Assembly: GCA_938073905.1 (NCBI GenBank)
Contig: CALJEN010000008.1
Location: 1 to 62,706 of the forward strand
Source of the DNA: an uncultured Sulfolobales archaeon
Lineage (GTDB): Archaea > Thermoproteota > Thermoprotei_A > Sulfolobales > NBVN01
Length of the DNA: 62,706 nt
Reading direction: 5' to 3'
The position numbers and the translations under genes are program-made. Of this stretch, positions 58,605-62,706 are shown one piece after another. The notes under the pieces are model-generated. The model saw only the letters and a program-made list of their open reading frames with translations, was not told the DNA's origin and made no database searches. Each line of letters begins with the position of its first letter. The first letter of the stretch is position 1.

Positions 58605-59324
58605 CCCCTCGCGGTCACTCCCTTTTTGGTGGTGTTCTCCCCCGGTGAACTCGCTCAAGCTCTTGGTGCGCCTCCCGACGTACGGTTCGTTGAGGACTCT
58701 ATAGATGAAGCCGGCCCTCTCCTCCGACACGCCCTCGACGCTCGCCAGCTCGGCCGGGGAGGCCTCGAACACCCTCCTGACACTCCCGAACCTCCTCAAC
58801 AGCTTCTCGGCGGTCTTGGAGCCCACCCCCGGGAGAGCCGAGACTACGTAGATCTGCCACTCACCGACCTTCATGCCCCGGGGTTTGCCCCTCGGGACGC
58901 TCGCAGCGCTGAGAGTCCTCGAAGACTCGAGGAGCTTGGTGGAAAGGTACTTCAGCAGCTCGGCCGTATGCCTCGGGCCCTCGGTGTAGACCACTGGTAC
59001 TCTGCTAACGATAGAGGAGTAGTAGAGGGCTGCCAGGACGGCTCCGTACCTCGACGTCAGGTAGCGGAGCCTCCCCAGGTCTCCCTCCACCACCAGGAAA
59101 CACTTGTCCGCGACCCTGGCTAGCCTGGAGAGCTGGTCAAAGAACCTCCCGTCGAAGACCGACTTGGCCAGGTCGCCGACGCTCTTCCTCTCGGCGACGA
59201 CCCCCTCGGCTATGACGTAATCCCCCACGTCTAGCTGCCTGAAGACCACGGTCACGCCCATCTCCGAGAGGTACTTGGGGACCTCGGACTCCCTCTCCCT
59301 GAAGTCCGCGTATATCTTGACCAT
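58596..59324 (-). CDS. xpf: XPF/ERCC4-type structure-specific nuclease
   Basis: This 242-residue protein is the short crenarchaeal XPF nuclease, which cuts branched DNA such as 3' flaps. It has ADFRERESEVP, VAERKSVGDLA (ERKxxxD active site) and a C-terminal helix-hairpin-helix pair (LPGVGSKTAEKLLRRFGSV, VEGVSEERAGFIY). The crenarchaeal forms need PCNA; the tail KSLSEFTGG could be a degenerate PCNA-binding motif. GTG/ATG start at 59324 directly follows the DHH gene. Confidence 0.92.
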   Translation of the reverse strand: MVKIYADFRERESEVPKYLSEMGVTVVFRQLDVGDYVIAEGVVAERKSVGDLAKSVFDGRFFDQLSRLARVADKCFLVVEGDLGRLRYLTSRYGAVLAALYYSSIVSRVPVVYTEGPRHTAELLKYLSTKLLESSRTLSAASVPRGKPRGMKVGEWQIYVVSALPGVGSKTAEKLLRRFGSVRRVFEASPAELASVEGVSEERAGFIYRVLNEPYVGRRTKSLSEFTGGEHHQKGSDREGSG

Positions 59325-60305
59325 CTAGGCGCACTCCTCCATCCATCTGCCTCTCTCTAGCACCCGGACCTTAAAACCGCGCGCCGAGAGGAGCTCCGTA
59401 ACGACCCTCTCCAGGCTCCCGAGAGAGCTCCTGGGGATCACGGCGCCAGCGGCCGCCTCGTGGCCTCCCCCGCTCCCCCCGAGACTCTCTGCCAAGCACC
59501 TAGACAGCTCGGCCGCGGAGACCCCGAGCTCCCTGACCAGCCTATCGCTAGCTCTTATCGCTACCCGGATCTCCTCGCCGCGAGGGGCCAGGGCCAGCGC
59601 CACGTCCGACCCCGCCTCCACCGCGTGCCTGAGGAGCGACGACTCGTACGCTCCCACGCAGGTGATCGTCATGAGGTAGTCCTCCCCCACCGAGTACACG
59701 CCCATCCTCGAGAGGCCCCTGAGCCTAGCCACCCGCTCCGCGTAGGAGACCTCCCTCTGGGTCAGGAGGCGGACGACCTCGTCGAAGTCGGCACCGACTT
59801 CCAGTAGCCACTCCACCACCCTCAGCAGCTTGGGGCTGAGGATCTTCAGGAACCTCGTGTCGAACATCACTCCGGCCAGCAGCAGTGTGGCGTAGTCTCT
59901 CGGGACTCTGAAGCCGGTCAGCATGAGGGCTTCGGCTAGGAGGGCCGAGGCGGCTCCCGCCTCCGGGTCGTAGATGTGGAGGGGGCACCTCTCCAGCAGG
60001 GTGTTCACCGCGTGGTGGTCTACGAGAGAGCACTCGGCGAACTCCACGCCCTCGACCTGGCTCGGTGAAGACACGTCGACGAGGACCACCCTCTCGGCAG
60101 CGCACCTCCTGTAAGCCGGGACGCTAAAGCCCAGGGCCGAGAGGACCCTCTTGCTGGCGGAGTCGACACCCTCCGGGGAGCAGACCTCGGAGGTGCCGCT
60201 CCCGTAGGAGCTCAGGGCGTAGCTCAGGGCCAGCGCGGCGGCTGTGGCATCCACGTCGGCGCTCCTGTGGGTCACGACTAGGACTCCGTGTTTAGACCAG
60301 GCCAA
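59325..60305 (-). CDS. DHH/DHHA1 family phosphoesterase (RecJ-like)
   Basis: This 326-residue protein has VVTHRSADVDATAAA (motif I), LVDVSSPSQ, LVDHHAVNT (DHH) and GGSGGGHEAAAGAV (DHHA1 motif), the normal order of DHH phosphoesterases that act on single-stranded DNA, oligonucleotides or linear dinucleotides. TTG 60305 has no clear ribosome-binding site; sequence that could be a helix (VLLIASFARLLAW) continues in frame upstream. The TATA box CTTTTATATCTC is at about 60360-60371. XPF follows with no gap. Confidence 0.88.
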   Translation of the reverse strand: MAWSKHGVLVVTHRSADVDATAAALALSYALSSYGSGTSEVCSPEGVDSASKRVLSALGFSVPAYRRCAAERVVLVDVSSPSQVEGVEFAECSLVDHHAVNTLLERCPLHIYDPEAGAASALLAEALMLTGFRVPRDYATLLLAGVMFDTRFLKILSPKLLRVVEWLLEVGADFDEVVRLLTQREVSYAERVARLRGLSRMGVYSVGEDYLMTITCVGAYESSLLRHAVEAGSDVALALAPRGEEIRVAIRASDRLVRELGVSAAELSRCLAESLGGSGGGHEAAAGAVIPRSSLGSLERVVTELLSARGFKVRVLERGRWMEECA

Positions 60306-60458
60306 TAGCCTAGCGAAGCTCGCGATCAGCAGGACTCGACCCCCGTACTGGTCTCCGAGATATAAAAGAGGGGGTTCCGGGCCGCGCCCTCCCGTAGTCC
60401 GGCGCTCGGAGTGTCTAGGTGTGTGGTGGGGAGGGAGCGCGCAGCGATGGAGGAGACC

Positions 60459-61685
60459 CTAGAGGCTCCATCCGAGGAACTTCCTGGCCGACTCCCTCAG
60501 GGCCCTTATCGCGGGAAGCTCCTCGCCGGCCAGCGCGACGAGGAGAGCCCCGCCACCGGTCGACACGTGCACCCTGTCCCTGGGTGCGTCCCCCACTAGG
60601 GCTCCCAGGTGCCCGCCCCCTATGATGAGGAAGGCACCGCTCCTCAGGGCCGAGGATATCAGGGCCTCGGTGCCGTTCCTGAACCTGGGGTCCTCGATGT
60701 ACCCAGCAGGTCCCCTCATGACGACGAGCTTAGCCTCCCTCATCAGCTCCGCGTACATCTGTATAGTGTACGTGCCCACGTCCACGGGTCTCCCGCATAT
60801 ATCCCTCGCCGGACACTCGTCGACCACCCCGTCGTCCCTCACCACTATGTAGTCCAGCGGAACGTCCACAGGAGCGCCGCTCAGCAGGATCCTCCGCGCC
60901 CTCGGGACGAGGGTCATGAGGCCCCTCTCCTCCAGGACTCTGAGGAGGTGCTCGGAGATCCTCCCCCCGCGGGCAGCGTGGAACACCAGGGCGACGAGCC
61001 CCGTGGTGAGTATCCTGTCCGCGAGCCTGTTCCTGGTGAGGTTCTCGACGATCCTGAGGGTGTCGGCCACCTTGGCTCCGCCGAGGAGGAAGACCCTGGG
61101 CGTGCGCTCCACGCTGGCTATCTCCCTGAGGGCCTCCACCTCCCTCTCCATGACGAGCCCCACGACCGATCTGAGGACCATGGGGAACCCCACTATGGAC
61201 GGCTGAGACCTGTGGGCCGTGGCGAACGCGTCGAAGACGAAGAGGTCGAAGAGGGGGGCCAGCCTCCTGACGAGGAAGCTCTTCGCGTGGACCTCGGGGG
61301 GAGCCTCCACGAGCTCCTCGGAGACGAACCTGACGTTGTCCAGGAGGAGCACCTCGCCCCGTCCCAGCTTCCCGATCTCGGACAGCGCCGCGGGGCCCAT
61401 CACGTCCTCGACGAACTTCACCTCGACCCCCAGGTACTTGGAGAGCAGCTCTGCGTGGGGCCCGAGCTGGGAGAACCCCTCCTCCCCTGGTCTGCCCTGG
61501 TGAGACATGAGGACGACCGCGCAGTCCGAGTCGAGGAGGCTCTTCACGGTCGGGAGGTGGGCTCTGATCCTCGAGTCGTCGAGGACTCTCCCCTCGGGGT
61601 CTAGGGGGACGTTGAAGTCCACCCTCACGAGGACTCTGAGCTTCTCCAGGCTTACGTCCTTCATTGTGGGGAGCCTCGGGAGCAC
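60459..61685 (-). CDS. pgk: Phosphoglycerate kinase
   Basis: This 408-residue glycolytic enzyme converts 1,3-bisphosphoglycerate and ADP to 3-phosphoglycerate and ATP. It has LVRVDFNVPLD near the front, MSHQGRPGEEGFSQLGPHAELLS, LLDNVRF, GGAKVADTL and a late GGGHLGALVG for nucleotide binding. GTG 61685 was chosen: AGGTGG lies five bases upstream, and the TATA box at 61727-61737 leaves a leader of about 20 nt. Starts at 61694 and 61739 are longer but lie less well. Confidence 0.95.
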   Translation of the reverse strand: MLPRLPTMKDVSLEKLRVLVRVDFNVPLDPEGRVLDDSRIRAHLPTVKSLLDSDCAVVLMSHQGRPGEEGFSQLGPHAELLSKYLGVEVKFVEDVMGPAALSEIGKLGRGEVLLLDNVRFVSEELVEAPPEVHAKSFLVRRLAPLFDLFVFDAFATAHRSQPSIVGFPMVLRSVVGLVMEREVEALREIASVERTPRVFLLGGAKVADTLRIVENLTRNRLADRILTTGLVALVFHAARGGRISEHLLRVLEERGLMTLVPRARRILLSGAPVDVPLDYIVVRDDGVVDECPARDICGRPVDVGTYTIQMYAELMREAKLVVMRGPAGYIEDPRFRNGTEALISSALRSGAFLIIGGGHLGALVGDAPRDRVHVSTGGGALLVALAGEELPAIRALRESARKFLGWSL

Positions 61686-61726
61686 ACCAACCACCTTTCG
61701 GGGTTCCACTACCGAGCGGGAGGAGG

Positions 61727-61737
61727 GGGTTAAAAGC
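61727..61737 (-). promoter_or_regulatory. TATA box of pgk
   Basis: GCTTTTAACCC on the minus strand, about 45 bp upstream of GTG 61685. Confidence 0.5.
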
Positions 61738-61894
61738 ATCGGGCGGTATGCGGTCTAGGATTCGGTCCCCTCGGACACATCCTCCAGCCCGAGCTAGTGG
61801 TCGCTAAACTGGGTAGCCTCGGACACCGGCCCCGAGAGCAGGCTCCCCGGTCCGTTGCCAGGTCTACATTCAGACCCAGTTCCGGGCCAAAAAG

Positions 61895-61905
61895 CTATAT
61901 AAACC
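61895..61905 (+). promoter_or_regulatory. TATA box of the peptide-binding protein gene
   Basis: CTATATAAACC lies 27-37 bp upstream of ATG 61932. The rest of the 61740-61890 interval has no gene I can support. Confidence 0.65.
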
Positions 61906-61931
61906 AGGCTGGAATGTCCCTGGGGTAAATT

Positions 61932-62706
61932 ATGCGGAACATGGTGGCATACCTACTCGTAGCAACCTTGGTGGGACTGATAGCTCTAAGCTCCCCGGCC
62001 ACTGCGGGAGCCACATACCCTCAGGTATGGCTCACGCCTGACGTTATCGAGCGTCCGTTCGGCTACGGGCACATTGAAGACGTTAGGTACGGGCCGTACA
62101 TAGAAAGGATAGCGTACCCCGTAATGAAGGACTACACTATGAGGCTCCTGGCGTTCGAGGCCGGCGAGCTGTCTCTGACCGGAGTCCTGGCGGCCCACCT
62201 GGACAGGGTGAGAGCCAACAGGCCCGACGCCCACATAATATTCACCGTGAGCATTGGCACTCACGGCCAGCTGCGTATGAACACGCAGCTGTGGCCCTTC
62301 AAGTACTACGAGCTGAGGGCCGCCCTAGCCCACCTGTGGAACAGGGACAAGATGATAGCCGAGTCACCCCTCAGGGGCATAGCCGTTAAGTGTACTACTC
62401 TAGTGCCGCCCACCCACGGCAGGTGGGTCAACTGGGAGGCCGACTTCGAGAAGCTCTACCCGTACGACCCGGCGAAGGCCAGGGAGCTGCTGAGGAGGGT
62501 GTTCGTTGAGTGCACCGGCCCCGACGGGAGGCCGGCCTGGTGCGACCCGAGGGAGGGAGGTAGGATAGTGGAGCTCGAGATCTGGTCGCTGCCCGAGGCC
62601 ACGTCCCCCGTCTACTGGTGGATAGCGCAGTACATCAAGACCGAGGCCGAGGCCATAGGGCTGAGGGCTACGGTGAAAGCTGTAAGCACCAGGGAGCTGG
62701 ACGCGG
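61932..62706 (+). CDS. Peptide/solute ABC transporter substrate-binding protein (family 5), N-terminal part
   Basis: ATG 61932 starts a long open frame that runs off the window end, 258 codons so far. It opens with a signal peptide (AYLLVATLVGLIALSSPATA), then the extracellular family 5 binding-protein fold: LAFEAGELSLTG, ALAHLWNRDKMI and YPYDPAKARELLRR are typical of DppA/OppA-type proteins. In archaea members bind oligopeptides or sugars. The permease and ATPase genes are expected to follow outside the window. Confidence 0.85.
   Translation, partial: MRNMVAYLLVATLVGLIALSSPATAGATYPQVWLTPDVIERPFGYGHIEDVRYGPYIERIAYPVMKDYTMRLLAFEAGELSLTGVLAAHLDRVRANRPDAHIIFTVSIGTHGQLRMNTQLWPFKYYELRAALAHLWNRDKMIAESPLRGIAVKCTTLVPPTHGRWVNWEADFEKLYPYDPAKARELLRRVFVECTGPDGRPAWCDPREGGRIVELEIWSLPEATSPVYWWIAQYIKTEAEAIGLRATVKAVSTRELDA

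Noticed and set aside
1-62706. CRISPR array, prophage or complete IS element
   Set aside because: No regularly spaced direct repeats, phage structural genes or intact transposase were seen; only transposon relics at 47.6 and possibly 56.2 kb.

Overview
The window looks like chromosomal DNA of a hyperthermophilic archaeon of the Thermoproteota (crenarchaeal) lineage. It is GC-rich, strongly prefers AGG for arginine and ATA for isoleucine, and uses GTG and TTG starts often. Many genes have a clear TATA box about 25-30 bp before the start codon, which suggests leaderless or short-leader mRNAs. Lineage markers include a CdvB/ESCRT-III-like protein, a CDC48 ATPase, PCNA and PriS, RpoL and TFS, RNase P protein Rpp21, cyclic 2,3-diphosphoglycerate synthetase, inositol-phosphate synthase, ADP-forming acetyl-CoA synthetase, an XPF-type nuclease and a tRNA-Tyr with a short anticodon-loop intron. 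The seryl-tRNA synthetase is the rare archaeal (methanogen-type) class. I did not try to name a genus.

0-17.7 kb: the end of a 2-hydroxyacid dehydrogenase, tRNA-Glu, an AMMECR1 protein, an exported Cys-rich protein, rnp4-upp, a class V aminotransferase with a D-aminoacylase-like amidohydrolase, a MIP18-type FeS factor with MoaB, a radical SAM protein with cDPG synthetase, an oxidoreductase, a metallo-hydrolase, and a methionine operon (MetE-like protein, core MetE, MetF-like protein) behind a dyad-bearing promoter. 16.4-20.9 kb: a CdvB-like protein and a CDC48 operon with two uncharacterised partners (a coiled-coil protein and an eight-Cys protein).

21-33.6 kb: cysS-thiL, tRNA-Tyr, small genes, hisC, an orphan ABC ATPase, a FeoC-like/B3-B4 pair, a coiled-coil RHH protein, type-2 serS, feoA, and pcn-priS. 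33.8-41.6 kb: a PadR regulator divergent from inositol-phosphate synthase, a candidate S-layer stalk protein, the two ACD subunits, an ITPase, and a membrane-anchored Lon-type protease. 41.7-47.3 kb: a full phosphate uptake cluster (AbrB-PhoU regulator, pstS-pstC-pstA-pstB, phoU) with an AT-rich dyad-bearing promoter.

47.3-62.7 kb: a small RHH ORF overlapping a TnpB C-terminal relic that abuts TFS; the rpoL cluster; tldD-pmbA; gdhA; an HD protein; a 656-bp non-coding interval with a C/D box sRNA and a candidate structured RNA; a PD-(D/E)XK-like gene; a second possible transposon relic; an orphan hypD; acetamidase; XPF nuclease; DHH phosphoesterase; pgk; and the start of a peptide-transporter binding protein.

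The points most worth a second look are three genes whose family-conserved N-termini extend upstream of any ATG/GTG/TTG (radical SAM, CDC48, nuclease), the structured RNA locus near 54.9 kb, the two relics linked by a shared 16-bp motif, and the CDC48-linked gene trio.
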